Positions 17,181 through 25,797 of a stretch of 64,000 bases of DNA are shown in pieces. The stretch lies in the NCBI RefSeq assembly GCF_001477625.1, contig NZ_CP013692.1:2480001-2544000 (forward strand). The letters are read 5' to 3'. Each line of letters begins with the position of its first letter. The stretch's first letter is position 1. The notes under the pieces were generated by a model. That model saw only the letters and a list, made by a program, of their open reading frames with translations, did not search any database and had not been told where the DNA came from. A program made the position numbers and the translations under genes. This DNA comes from Paucibacter sp. KCTC 42545 (GTDB lineage: Bacteria; Pseudomonadota; Gammaproteobacteria; Burkholderiales; Burkholderiaceae_C).

Positions 17181-18095
17181 CTATTTGATCCACTGCGGGA
17201 AATAGCCCAAGCGATCTTGCGTGGCGCTGTCGTGCGCCGGCAGCAGCACCAACGCCGGGTCTTTGAGCATCAAGTCCCGCAAATGCTCAAGGCTGCTCTG
17301 CGTTTGCTGGGCATGGCAGTCCACCAGGGCGGCGGCGGCCCAGAACTTCGGCGCGCCGGCCTTGACGGCGTCGACCGTCCAGGCCACGTCACCGATGAAG
17401 AAGTAGACCTGGCCGCTGTCCACCGTCAAGAACATGCCGATTGAACCCGGCGTGTGGCCGGGCATGGGCACCAGAACCACCGTGCCATCGCCAAACAGGT
17501 CGAGGCTTTGCGCATAGCCGCGATAGGGCTGCGGCTGGAATTTCAGCAATTCCCATTGAATGGACGCGCTGCCGATCTGCGAGGCCCAGCTGCCGCCGGG
17601 GCCGCGCGTCGGGTGCTTGATCACGTCCATCTCAGCGGCGGCCACGCCAATCTTCGCCTCCGGAAAGTCCAAGATGCCGCCGGCATGGTCCCAATGGCTG
17701 TGGCTCAGAATGACCCGGCTCAAGGGCGGGATGCCGGCGCGTTCAAGTTGCTCGCGGGCCGGCAGCACAGGCGCCTCGTACTTGAAAAATGGCCGCCACC
17801 ACAGCGGCATATCGGCACGGTACTGCGGCTCAATCTGCCGCCCCATGCCGGTGTCGAACAGCAAGTACTCGTCCCTGTGCTTGATCAAAAAAGCAGAGAA
17901 GTTGGAGTCGATCTGTTTGCTGAAACTGCCGCCCGGCACCAGCAGCCCCTCCATCACCGCGACGCGCGAGGTTTTGACGATGGCAAAGCCGATCTCGGGG
18001 GGCCGTTGCGCCTGGTTTGATGCGGCGTTTGCCGGGCTGAGCAGCGCCGTTGTGGCCATCAATAGGTGCACGAGGAAGAAGAGGATTGTTCGCAT
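17181..18095 (-). CDS. Secreted metallo-beta-lactamase-fold hydrolase
   Basis: A 304-residue protein with a signal peptide (FLVHLLMATTALLSPANA) and an MBL fold. The zinc motif is SHSHWDHAGG, with further ligands in MPGHTPGS, FIGDVAW and PAHDSA. The segment FLIKHRDEYLLFDTGMG is typical of the N-acyl homoserine lactonase/glyoxalase-II-like group, but this resemblance alone does not give the substrate. The ATG at 18095 is chosen because it starts the signal peptide directly. It is divergent from a MerR gene, which probably regulates it. Confidence 0.85.
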   Translation of the reverse strand: MRTILFFLVHLLMATTALLSPANAASNQAQRPPEIGFAIVKTSRVAVMEGLLVPGGSFSKQIDSNFSAFLIKHRDEYLLFDTGMGRQIEPQYRADMPLWWRPFFKYEAPVLPAREQLERAGIPPLSRVILSHSHWDHAGGILDFPEAKIGVAAAEMDVIKHPTRGPGGSWASQIGSASIQWELLKFQPQPYRGYAQSLDLFGDGTVVLVPMPGHTPGSIGMFLTVDSGQVYFFIGDVAWTVDAVKAGAPKFWAAAALVDCHAQQTQSSLEHLRDLMLKDPALVLLPAHDSATQDRLGYFPQWIK

Positions 18096-18149
18096 GGGCG
18101 GCTTGCCTAAAAGCTGTCGGAGACGTCTGTTGGAGACGACGAATTCCAA

Positions 18150-18180
18150 GCTTAAAGATTGGTCTATGCTCCAAGGTCAA
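18150..18180 (-). promoter_or_regulatory. Candidate MerR-type promoter/operator
   Basis: On the minus strand TTGACC (18175-18180) could be a -35 box and TAAGCT (18149-18154) a weak -10 box, about 20 bases apart, which is the overlong spacing typical of MerR-controlled promoters. Inside the spacer lies the dyad TTGG-N8-CCAA (18159-18174). It would drive the metallo-beta-lactamase gene. The MerR gene starts 30 bases away on the other strand. Confidence 0.4.
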
Positions 18181-18209
18181 GTCGCCCCCGCACTTTTTTC
18201 ATCACCGCC

Positions 18210-18656
18210 ATGAACATCAGCCAGCTGGCCCGGGCCTGCCAGACTTCCACCGACACCGTGCGCTACTACGAGAAGCAGGGTTTGCTGGCGGCAGCGGCGC
18301 GGCAGGAAAACGGCTATCGCAGCTATGCGCCCGCCCAGGTCGAGCAGCTGCGCTTCATACGCGGCGCCCAGGCCCTGGGTTTTTCGCTGCAAGAGATTCG
18401 CGCCATCTTGCCCCTGTTGGCGCAGGGCAAGCTGGACCGTGCCGAGATCGAGCAACAGCTGCAGACCAAGATGGCGCAGATCGATACCCACATCTCGCAA
18501 CTGCAGCAGCTCAAGACCGAACTGGCCGCCACTTTTGCCTCACTGCGCTGCACGCCCGAGCGCACGCTGGTGACGGAAGACGCCGTCGCCGCCGACAGCG
18601 GCAGCGGCGCAGGTGCCGCTGTGCGCAAGCGCAGCTTCAAGCCGCCACTTCCCTGA
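18210..18656 (+). CDS. MerR-family transcriptional regulator
   Basis: A 148-residue MerR protein: winged HTH at about 1-70 (ISQLARACQTSTDTVRYYEK, then GYRSYAPAQVEQLRFIRGAQ) and a long dimerisation helix (75-120). The C-terminal end has a single Cys and no paired Cys pattern, so it is unlikely to sense mercury, copper or cadmium in the usual way. The Ala/Gly/Ser-rich tail is probably disordered. ATG 18210 is chosen because the HTH starts right there. It is divergent from the metallo-beta-lactamase gene and convergent with the TDT transporter. Confidence 0.9.
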   Translation: MNISQLARACQTSTDTVRYYEKQGLLAAAARQENGYRSYAPAQVEQLRFIRGAQALGFSLQEIRAILPLLAQGKLDRAEIEQQLQTKMAQIDTHISQLQQLKTELAATFASLRCTPERTLVTEDAVAADSGSGAGAAVRKRSFKPPLP

Positions 18657-18664
18657 CAGCGCCG

Positions 18665-19864
18665 CTAGCCCTTGATGGCTTTGGGCGACGGGCTGGCGAT
18701 GGGCGGGGTCAGCAATTTCCCACTGATGGAGCCCTGGGCGGTTTTGATCAGCACCAAAAGCCAAGCCGACAGCAAAAAGGCAAACAGCACGACTGCCGCC
18801 CACTGGAACAGCGGCAAGCCCGTGTTGTGCGCCAGCTGGCTAGTTCCCGTCACACAGGTGCCGATGGGAAAGGTGAAGGACCACCAGGTCAGGGCAAAGC
18901 GCATTTGCTTCTTGCGGGCGCGAAGGGTGAGCAATAGGGCAATCGGCAACCAGAGCCAGATAAAGCCCCACATGGGTATCCCGTACACCAGCGCGAAGGC
19001 CTTGAAGCCCATGGCAAAGGGTTCAGGGATGGCGATGGTAGCGACCATGCCCAAGCCACTCGCCGCCGTGATGGACTGCCCCACCGGGCCCAGCACGATC
19101 CAAAGCGTGGGCACCCGCGCCGAGCCGGAGGATCCGAAATGGGCCAATCGACTCCAGATCATGGTGATGATGATCAATGACGCCATCAAGCTCATGCCGA
19201 ACAGCCCGTAACAAACCACCAGCATGCTTTCGCGCCAGACCCCGTACTCCACAAAGGGTATGAGCAAGGCGCCAGCGGCCGCCGACACCATGGGCGGAAC
19301 GACCGGCATCAGCCAACCGCCAAATGCCGCATCATTGCTGACCCCTAACTGCGTAAACAGCCGGTAAGGCACGGACACCGCAGTGATGAAGCCCAGCAGC
19401 GTACCTACGGTCCACAGCACGGCATCGATGGCCAGCGCGACTTCTTTGCCCAGATAGTGCGAGCCCACCAGCAAGGTGGCTGAGCCCACGGTCATCAAGG
19501 CCATTGGAGGCGCGCCGAAAAACTGGATCGAGATGGGGTCGTTGGCAATGGCCTTGAAGGTCTGGGGCTGCCGAATCCAATGCACGGGAATCACCACCAG
19601 CAAGACCAGCAAGAGCAGCAAGGACAGCGCCCAGGCGACCGAGGCGATGAGGAACAAGCCAGGAAACTTCACGGGCAAGAGGGCCGCAGCCACGGCAATG
19701 ATCCCCGTGCCCATGACGGACGCAAACCAGTTGGGGCCCAGCACGATCTTGCCCTCGATCGGCGAGGACAAGGCCGCAGCCCAACGGCCAAACCCAGTGG
19801 ATAAGCCACTGCCGGCCGGCTCGTTCGTGTTGCTCGCGTCGGCCTGGTTGGACGGCAAAGGCAT
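18665..19864 (-). CDS. TDT-family transporter (TehA/Ssu1-like)
   Basis: A 399-residue protein with about ten transmembrane segments. The stretch LGPNWFASVMGTGIIAVAA near residue 43 is the family signature shared by TehA, the malate carrier Mae1, the sulfite pump Ssu1 and plant SLAC1. Later WWSFTFPIGTCVTGTSQLA is also typical. Candidate substrates are therefore anions such as sulfite, tellurite-related species or C4-dicarboxylates; the sequence does not decide. AGGAG precedes the ATG at 19864 on the minus strand with good spacing. Confidence 0.85.
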   Translation of the reverse strand: MPLPSNQADASNTNEPAGSGLSTGFGRWAAALSSPIEGKIVLGPNWFASVMGTGIIAVAAALLPVKFPGLFLIASVAWALSLLLLLVLLVVIPVHWIRQPQTFKAIANDPISIQFFGAPPMALMTVGSATLLVGSHYLGKEVALAIDAVLWTVGTLLGFITAVSVPYRLFTQLGVSNDAAFGGWLMPVVPPMVSAAAGALLIPFVEYGVWRESMLVVCYGLFGMSLMASLIIITMIWSRLAHFGSSGSARVPTLWIVLGPVGQSITAASGLGMVATIAIPEPFAMGFKAFALVYGIPMWGFIWLWLPIALLLTLRARKKQMRFALTWWSFTFPIGTCVTGTSQLAHNTGLPLFQWAAVVLFAFLLSAWLLVLIKTAQGSISGKLLTPPIASPSPKAIKG

Positions 19865-20045
19865 GTTGTGGGCTCCTGATAGGAAGAGTGTGTTGGAAAA
19901 TGATTCGATTGAGTCGAGCGGCCGTGGCGGGGCATGCGCCGCCAGTGTCCTAATCGCGCATGAGTCTAATGTCCCGCTGACTCAAACCGCCGCACCCTTT
20001 TTGCCGCGCGCACACCGTCCCTCGCCCCAAAACTGCTTCAAGAAG

Positions 20046-21089
20046 ATGAACAAGCCTCGACTCGACGAACCCTCAGCACTTGATCGGGTCACTGACACTT
20101 TGGGCAAGCATCTGCGCACCGGGCACTTCTGGCACTACAAGCTTGCCAACTCAGCACGAGAGATCAAGCGGACCCTGCTCTCGCGAGAAGGCCGCCATTT
20201 TCTCAATGCAGACAAGCCCAGCGTGCGCAAGGCGGCCATCAGCCTGGGCAATGACGGCCAGGCAATGCGGATTGGCCTGGCCGCGGATGTGCGCCAACAG
20301 GCATGGCGCGGCGCCCACACGCTCGCCAAGGCCCTCGCCCATCTCGTGCTTTGGGCTGCGGCCATGACTTCGCTGCAGGCACGCGCCTGGGGTGTTGAAG
20401 GGCACAAATTGGTCGCCAGCCTCGCAGAGTCTCAGCTGAGCCCTGAGGCCATGGCGGAGGCCGCCCGCTTACTCGCACGCGAGCCAGGCGCCACGCTGGC
20501 CTCGGTGGCGAACTGGGCCGATGAGGTGCGGTCGTCGGCAGACACCAAGTGGCACACCGTCAGCTTTCCACGCGGCAATGACTGCCGCTATGAGGCAGCG
20601 TTTTTGTGCCCCGAGGGGCAATGCGTTGTCTCGGCCATCGAACGCCAGACCGCCATCCTGCACTCAAAGGCGCCTGACGCCCAGCGACTGGTGGCGCTGA
20701 AATACCTGGTTCACTTTGTGGGAGACATCCACCAGCCATTGCACGGCGGCTATGCCGATGACAAGCGCGGCAGGCTGTATGCCGTGCAAGCATTTGGGCA
20801 AGACACCGATATGCACGCACTGTGGGACTCAGGGCTTATTCGCAATTGGCCGGGGGGCCGCGCCGCGCTGCGGTCAGCCGTGCGGGCGGAGACCCCGCTC
20901 GGCGGCGGTGCACCCAAAGACTGGGCAGAAGAGTCTTGCCGCCTGATGCGCAGCCCTGGCTTCTATCCGGAAGGCCACGACATGGATGCGAGCTATCCCG
21001 CGCAATGGAGGACGACGGTGGTTCAAAGACTCGCCCAGTCCGCGCGGCGCCTGGCCGAACTGCTGAACAGCAGCCTGGGCAGCCCCTGA
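20046..21089 (+). CDS. Secreted S1/P1-type zinc nuclease
   Basis: The mature part begins at AWGVEGHKLVA, where in S1/P1 nucleases the N-terminal Trp itself binds zinc after signal-peptide removal. Further ligands are visible: His in EGHK, Asp in NWADEVR, His in WHTVSFP, His and Asp in HFVGDIHQPLHGG, and His and Asp in MHALWDSG. The family cuts single-stranded RNA and DNA and removes 3' phosphates. The hydrophobic signal segment is AHLVLWAAAMTSLQARA. Two starts are possible: ATG 20046 (347 residues, with about 75 extra residues before the signal) or ATG 20265 (274 residues). I give the longer one, but the shorter has a more normal signal peptide. Confidence 0.85.
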   Translation: MNKPRLDEPSALDRVTDTLGKHLRTGHFWHYKLANSAREIKRTLLSREGRHFLNADKPSVRKAAISLGNDGQAMRIGLAADVRQQAWRGAHTLAKALAHLVLWAAAMTSLQARAWGVEGHKLVASLAESQLSPEAMAEAARLLAREPGATLASVANWADEVRSSADTKWHTVSFPRGNDCRYEAAFLCPEGQCVVSAIERQTAILHSKAPDAQRLVALKYLVHFVGDIHQPLHGGYADDKRGRLYAVQAFGQDTDMHALWDSGLIRNWPGGRAALRSAVRAETPLGGGAPKDWAEESCRLMRSPGFYPEGHDMDASYPAQWRTTVVQRLAQSARRLAELLNSSLGSP

Positions 21090-21130
21090 TCGCATAGCCC
21101 TGACCGCGCAGACGAGCCGGCAGCAGGTGT

Positions 21131-21721
21131 TCAGCCGAATCCCGTATGTCGGCCCGCCATGGACGCGAATGGCCCATTTACCGCAGCCGCCATCGCCTCA
21201 GCAATCAAGTCCATATCCTGCGCGCTAACTTCGAAGAGACCAAAGCGCAGTTGATAGCCCCAAGTCTTTTGCCCCCGTGAAAACGCAAGCCGGTCGAGCA
21301 AGGGCTGAATGGGCGCCACCCGTACCTCTTGCCAAACCACATCACGGCGAAACGGCACAAAGCCGCCGCCCATATCAAAGGCATAGGGCGGGCGCTCAAG
21401 CACCCGGCCCAGGGCGGTGAAGGACTGCAGCTTGTCCTTGCCGCCGAACTGGCGGCTGGGCGAGTAATAGGCCACCCGGTCGCCAGCGCGCAAACGCCGC
21501 AGCGGCGCGGCTTTGCCGTGGCAGACCTGCATAAAGCCCTGAGCCCGTCCCAGCCGCACATGTTCGGCGCTGGCGACAGCAATCCAGCAGCGCGGTGAAC
21601 TGGGCGTTGGCGTGTGCGCAGGTGCCAGCGGCTGAACCGCTACCGGCTTAGCGTCCATCACCGGCAACTCAAAACCCGGCAGACAAGCGCTTTGGGGCAA
21701 TTGCCGCGCCGCCATCCTCAT
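21131..21721 (-). CDS. EVE-domain protein
   Basis: About 196 residues, of which residues 43-195 form an EVE/PUA-like domain: [20 protein letters not shown], then [18 protein letters not shown] with the conserved aromatic pocket, and the ending [16 protein letters not shown] domains bind modified bases in nucleic acids and occur in both RNA-modification and defence settings. ATG 21721 overlaps the VOC gene stop by 4 bases (ATGA), so the two are translationally coupled; ATG 21658 is a possible later start. Convergent with the S1/P1 nuclease gene. Confidence 0.82.
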   Translation of the reverse strand: MRMAARQLPQSACLPGFELPVMDAKPVAVQPLAPAHTPTPSSPRCWIAVASAEHVRLGRAQGFMQVCHGKAAPLRRLRAGDRVAYYSPSRQFGGKDKLQSFTALGRVLERPPYAFDMGGGFVPFRRDVVWQEVRVAPIQPLLDRLAFSRGQKTWGYQLRFGLFEVSAQDMDLIAEAMAAAVNGPFASMAGRHTGFG

Positions 21722-22098
21722 TGCCCACCCGGCGCGTACACGCGCAAGCGGTGGCCGTCGGGGTCGATGGCGGTGAAGGTGTAGCCGAAGTCCATCGCCG
21801 TGGGCGACTGAATGATGGCAATGCCCTGCTGGCGCCACGTGGTGTGCATGGCATCAACGTCGGCGATTGAGGCTTGGGCGAAGGCCAACTCCCCGATGGC
21901 ATGGCCCGCGGCGCCCTCCACAGCGGGCGCCACCTCCTGGCGCGCCCACAGGCCTAGTTTCAGGCCTGTATCAAGCGCAAACAGGGCGAAGCCTGGCGAG
22001 ACCTCGACGGGCGCGCGGCCCAACAGGCGGGCGTAAAAGGCGGCGCTCTCGGCCGGGCTGGCGACGTAGAGCAGAACGAAATTGGGCTGCTGATTCAT
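21718..22098 (-). CDS. VOC-family (glyoxalase-like) protein
   Basis: A 126-residue protein with the vicinal-oxygen-chelate fold: [20 protein letters not shown] at the start, then [16 protein letters not shown], and the closing [16 protein letters not shown] with the typical metal-site region. One such unit usually dimerises. Enzymes of this superfamily include glyoxalases, dioxygenases and antibiotic-resistance proteins; the actual role is unknown. The gene lies 132 bases after the WYL regulator and overlaps the EVE gene start. Confidence 0.88.
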   Translation of the reverse strand: MNQQPNFVLLYVASPAESAAFYARLLGRAPVEVSPGFALFALDTGLKLGLWARQEVAPAVEGAAGHAIGELAFAQASIADVDAMHTTWRQQGIAIIQSPTAMDFGYTFTAIDPDGHRLRVYAPGGQ

Positions 22099-22230
22099 GC
22101 GATGCACTCCTGATGGGGATGTGGAAGCGACCACAGCTTGTGGACCTGCATGCATCGTAAAAACCAGCACTGTCAATTTCTGACAGCAGCGCACGACGAT
22201 TTGAGTGGGCGGGCTGAGCCCATCAGGCCA

Positions 22231-22923
22231 CTACTGCGGCGCAATGCCTTCTTGCGCGCGCCATTCGGCCAGTAAGGCCTGGCGCGGGCGGGGGTAGCGC
22301 TCCGGCAAGACCTGCATGGCGGCGATGCGGTCCAGCCGGAAGTGCCGCGTGGCCTGCCGCAACTCACACCAGGCCACCAGCACCCGCACCGAATCAAAGA
22401 AGCCCAAGGCAAACGGCCAGACGATGCGCTCGCTGGCCGCGCCCTGCAGGTCGCGATAACTCAGCGACACCTTGCGCTCATTGCGCAGCGCCGAGCGCAA
22501 GCCCGCCTGCACGGAATCACCACCGGGCAAGGCCTCGCCCGGCCCCACCAGCAAGGCGGCGCTGTCCAGCTCAAAACGCAATTCGGGCGGCAAGACCGCG
22601 GAGATCTTGGACAAGGCGTTGCGGGCCGCCTCGGCCAAGGCGGCATCGTCAGCGCGGCCCGCCACCCAGCGCGAGCCCAAGACCAAGGCCTCCAGCTCAT
22701 CGGCGCTGAACATCAGCGGCGGCAGCACAAAGCCGGGCTTGAGCACATAGCCCAGCCCTGCCTCACCCTCGATCTGCGCACCCTGCGCCTGCAAGGTGGC
22801 GATGTCGCGATACAGGGTGCGCAGGCTGATGCCCAACTGCTGCGCCAGCGCCGCCCCGGCAACGGGCTGGCGGTGGCGGCGCAGCGCTTGCATCAGCTCC
22901 AGTAAACGGGCGGCGCGGGACAT
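22231..22923 (-). CDS. YafY-type HTH-WYL transcriptional regulator
   Basis: A 230-residue regulator with an N-terminal HTH_11 domain (ALAQQLGISLRTLYRDIATL) and a WYL domain (about 135-205; VSLSYRDLQGAASERIVWP, then FDSVRVLVAWCELRQATRHFRLDRI). WYL domains sense ligands, often nucleic acids or nucleotides. It heads a probable operon with the VOC and EVE genes. A perfect 20-bp palindrome lies 38 bases upstream of its start. Confidence 0.92.
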   Translation of the reverse strand: MSRAARLLELMQALRRHRQPVAGAALAQQLGISLRTLYRDIATLQAQGAQIEGEAGLGYVLKPGFVLPPLMFSADELEALVLGSRWVAGRADDAALAEAARNALSKISAVLPPELRFELDSAALLVGPGEALPGGDSVQAGLRSALRNERKVSLSYRDLQGAASERIVWPFALGFFDSVRVLVAWCELRQATRHFRLDRIAAMQVLPERYPRPRQALLAEWRAQEGIAPQ

Positions 22924-22960
22924 GCGGGGCGAGGCGAGGTGTGGCGAAGGGAGGCGAAAG

Positions 22961-22980
22961 GACTGAGCCGCGGCTCAGTC
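22961..22980. promoter_or_regulatory. 20-bp perfect palindrome between mksB and the WYL regulator
   Basis: GACTGAGCCG followed by CGGCTCAGTC is a perfect palindrome. It includes the mksB stop codon and ends 38 bases before the regulator's ATG. It could be an operator for the WYL regulator or a 3' hairpin of the mks transcript; no T run follows. Confidence 0.5.
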
Positions 22981-25794
22981 GTAAACCGACTTCTCCGCCC
23001 GGCGCGCCAAGACCGCGATGGGCGGCGCCCAGCGCTCGCCGCGCGCCTTTTTGCTGGTCACCAAGGTGATCTCGGAGGGCTCAAACACTTCCACGTTGTG
23101 GGTGATGGGCGTGGTCAGCAAATACTGGGCACGGGTGGAGCGCAGGAAGTGACCCACCAGCTGAATATTGCGCACATCCAGGTGGGCAAAGGGTTCGTCG
23201 ATGAAGACGAAGCCGCCGGCGCTGTCATCGTCCTTCATCAGGCCCACCAACAAGATCAAGCTCTTGAGCACCTGCTGGCCGCCCGAGGCTTCGCCGTCGT
23301 TGAGGCCAACCTCACCCTTGCCGTCGAAGTTGAAGCGCACTTGCAGGCCGGCTTGCGCCAAGACCATATCGTCGTTGTCCAGATGCGGCAACTCGGCCAC
23401 AGCGATCACACCGGCCAGCTCGCCCAGCTCCTGCACATTCTTTTTGTAGCGGCGCACGGTGGCGCGCAGCACGTCGATATAGCGCTCGCGGGCATTGAAG
23501 GCGGCGATGCGGGCCATCTCATTGCTGGCGCGTCGGTCGTCGAGCTGGGCAGTTTGTTCCAGCACGGCCACGCTCATGCGGGCGTGGCGGTCTTGCACCT
23601 GCGGGTCGGTTTCCCACACGCCATTGTCCAGCTCGGCCTGCACATGGCGGCCGGCAATTTCGGCCTGCTTGGCGTTTTCAAACTCATCGCGCAAGGCTTG
23701 CACGGTGGCCGCCTGCACCCAGCTGGCGGGGAAGTTGGCCCGCGCCACTTTCGAGGCCTTGGCCGCCTGGGCCAATTCGGCGCGGCGGGCGCCATGCTCG
23801 CGCTGCACACGGCCGACATTGTCTTCGCTGGCTTTCAGCGAGGCCTGGGCGGACTCGTAATCGCGTTCGCTGCGGGTGTGCTGAGTGAGCGCGCGGTCAT
23901 GCTCGGCTTCCAAGGCCGACATGCGGGTAGCAGCCTCGATGCGGGCCTGCTTGAGCGCGGGCAGGCGCTCGCGGCAGGCGGCGAATTCATCCGCCCGTTC
24001 ACCCAGCTCTTGGGCAGCTTTGTGGCCTTGGGCGGCGCGTTGCGCGTCCTTGAACTGGCGCTCCACCTCGGCCTGTTCCTTGGCCAGGCGGGTCAGCTCG
24101 GCGTCGTAACGGGCCAGCTCGCTTTCCAGCGCTTTGCGGCGCGATTCCAGCGCGGAGACGCCGAACTGGAACTCACGCGGCTCCACCCAAAGGCTGCGGC
24201 CGCCACGGCCGTCGCGGTAGTAGGCGTCGGGCGTGATCCACTCGCCGCCGGCCTTGGCGCCGGCCTCGGTGTCCTTCACGCGGCGAATGGCGCCGAGCTG
24301 GCGCAGCAACCAGGCCGGCAGCTTGGCATTGATCTTCAGCGCGGCCAGCAGCGAGTCCGGCGGCACCGAGCTGGGCAAGCTTTCAGCTTCGGCCACCACG
24401 TAATGCCGGTAGCGCTCACGCGAGGCCAGGGCGAAAGCGTGTGCTTCGTCCTTGGCGTTTTGCAGCACCACCACCCAGCGTGAGGGCCGCAACATGCCCT
24501 CAGCAGCGGCACGCCAGGCCTCGTCAGCAATGTCGATGCAATCGGCCAGCACATGGTGGTGAATGCCGGCATCGTCCAGCGCACGGCGGAAGCGTGTCAC
24601 TTCCACCGGCGGCGGCGGCAGGCGCTGGCCGCTCAGGGCTTCCAGCGCGGCCTGAGCCTTTTTGCTTTGGTCGTTGGCGCGGGTGAAGCTTTCACGCAGG
24701 CTGTGCTGGCGACCGCTCAAGTCCTGCACGCGCTGGGCCAACTCCTGCGCATCGGCTTCCACGGCGGCCAGGGTGCGCAGCTCTTCCTCGCGCTTGGCCA
24801 GCAGTTCCATCGGCCGCTCGGCCTCGCGGGCGGCGTCGAAGGCCAGGCGATTTTGCTTGCGCTCTTGCTCGATCTCGCTCAGGCGTGTCTTGGCCTGGGC
24901 CGAGCTTTCAAACAGCTTGAGCAGATCGGCGCGGCGCTGCGCCAGCGTGTTCTCGTCGGCGCGCGCGAACAAGCGCTGGCGATGCAACTCGCGCAGGCCC
25001 TGGGCGGTGCGCTGGCGGGCTTCGCTCCACTGCAGCACCGGCAGCACCTCGGTGGCCAGGCGCTCGCGCTCGCGCAGGCGCAGCTGGTACTGCTGGTAGC
25101 TGGTGACGCGGTTAGATAAATCAGACAGCTGCGCTTGCGTATGCGACAGCTCATGCGTCGCCTGCTCCACTTCCTTGAGCAGATGCTGCTGATGGCTGCG
25201 GGCTTGGTCGTAGCGGTCCAGCACTTCTTGGTCGCCAAACACCTCGAACACCAGGCGCAGCAATTCCTTCGGGCTCAGCTCGCACAGGCGGTCGGTCTGG
25301 CCCTGCTCCAGAGCCAGCACGCGGCCGATGGCGCGGGTCAGGCCGGCAGCTTCCAGGCGGCGGCGCCAGGCTTCGATGCCCATCCAGTCTTTCTCGCCCT
25401 TCTCGGCCACGGCCTCCACCTCGGCCACGCCGTCCAGCATCATGTAGCGGCGCTGCCAGTCGCCGCCATGGCGCTCGATGCGGCAGACCAGGGTCACCTG
25501 ATCGGCATACAGCAGCGAGCTGGCAAAGGGCCGCGAGCTGTTCTGGCGCCCACGCGGGCGGTTGTCCACCAAGGCGCGCAGCCAAGCGGTTTCGGCGTTA
25601 GCGTGGCGGGCATAGGTTTTGTAGGTGCGCCCGCCCGAGCATTCCAGACCCAGCAAGGTACGCATCGCATCCAGCAGCGTGGTCTTGCCCGAGCCGTTCG
25701 GGCCGGCGATGGTGATGATGGCGCCGTCCAGCGGCATGGTGACGCGCTGGATGTAGTCCCAATGCAGCAGTTCGAGAGATTGCAGGTGAAACAT
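22975..25794 (-). CDS. mksB: MukB-like condensin ATPase (MksB/JetC type)
   Basis: A 939-residue SMC-like protein: Walker A GPNGSGKTT (residues 31-39), two long coiled coils (about 205-385 and 550-745), a central hinge-like region (about 400-545, with GIHHHVLADCIDIADEAWR), the ABC signature ASGGQQVLKSL (from 836) and Walker B FVFIDEPFAHLD (Asp866). Size and the FxxIDEPFAHLD style match MksB of the MukB-like Mks system and the related JetC of Wadjet, rather than canonical SMC. The protein should dimerise and load on DNA through the kleisin MksF. It is last in an operon and begins 3 bases after the mksE stop. No MksG/JetD gene follows. Confidence 0.82.
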   Translation of the reverse strand: MFHLQSLELLHWDYIQRVTMPLDGAIITIAGPNGSGKTTLLDAMRTLLGLECSGGRTYKTYARHANAETAWLRALVDNRPRGRQNSSRPFASSLLYADQVTLVCRIERHGGDWQRRYMMLDGVAEVEAVAEKGEKDWMGIEAWRRRLEAAGLTRAIGRVLALEQGQTDRLCELSPKELLRLVFEVFGDQEVLDRYDQARSHQQHLLKEVEQATHELSHTQAQLSDLSNRVTSYQQYQLRLRERERLATEVLPVLQWSEARQRTAQGLRELHRQRLFARADENTLAQRRADLLKLFESSAQAKTRLSEIEQERKQNRLAFDAAREAERPMELLAKREEELRTLAAVEADAQELAQRVQDLSGRQHSLRESFTRANDQSKKAQAALEALSGQRLPPPPVEVTRFRRALDDAGIHHHVLADCIDIADEAWRAAAEGMLRPSRWVVVLQNAKDEAHAFALASRERYRHYVVAEAESLPSSVPPDSLLAALKINAKLPAWLLRQLGAIRRVKDTEAGAKAGGEWITPDAYYRDGRGGRSLWVEPREFQFGVSALESRRKALESELARYDAELTRLAKEQAEVERQFKDAQRAAQGHKAAQELGERADEFAACRERLPALKQARIEAATRMSALEAEHDRALTQHTRSERDYESAQASLKASEDNVGRVQREHGARRAELAQAAKASKVARANFPASWVQAATVQALRDEFENAKQAEIAGRHVQAELDNGVWETDPQVQDRHARMSVAVLEQTAQLDDRRASNEMARIAAFNARERYIDVLRATVRRYKKNVQELGELAGVIAVAELPHLDNDDMVLAQAGLQVRFNFDGKGEVGLNDGEASGGQQVLKSLILLVGLMKDDDSAGGFVFIDEPFAHLDVRNIQLVGHFLRSTRAQYLLTTPITHNVEVFEPSEITLVTSKKARGERWAPPIAVLARRAEKSVYD

Positions 25795-25797
25795 CGA

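Noticed and set aside
22939..24483. 514-codon open frame opposite mksB
   Set aside because: Antisense shadow, His/Gly/Leu-rich and without domains; mksB has intact Walker motifs.
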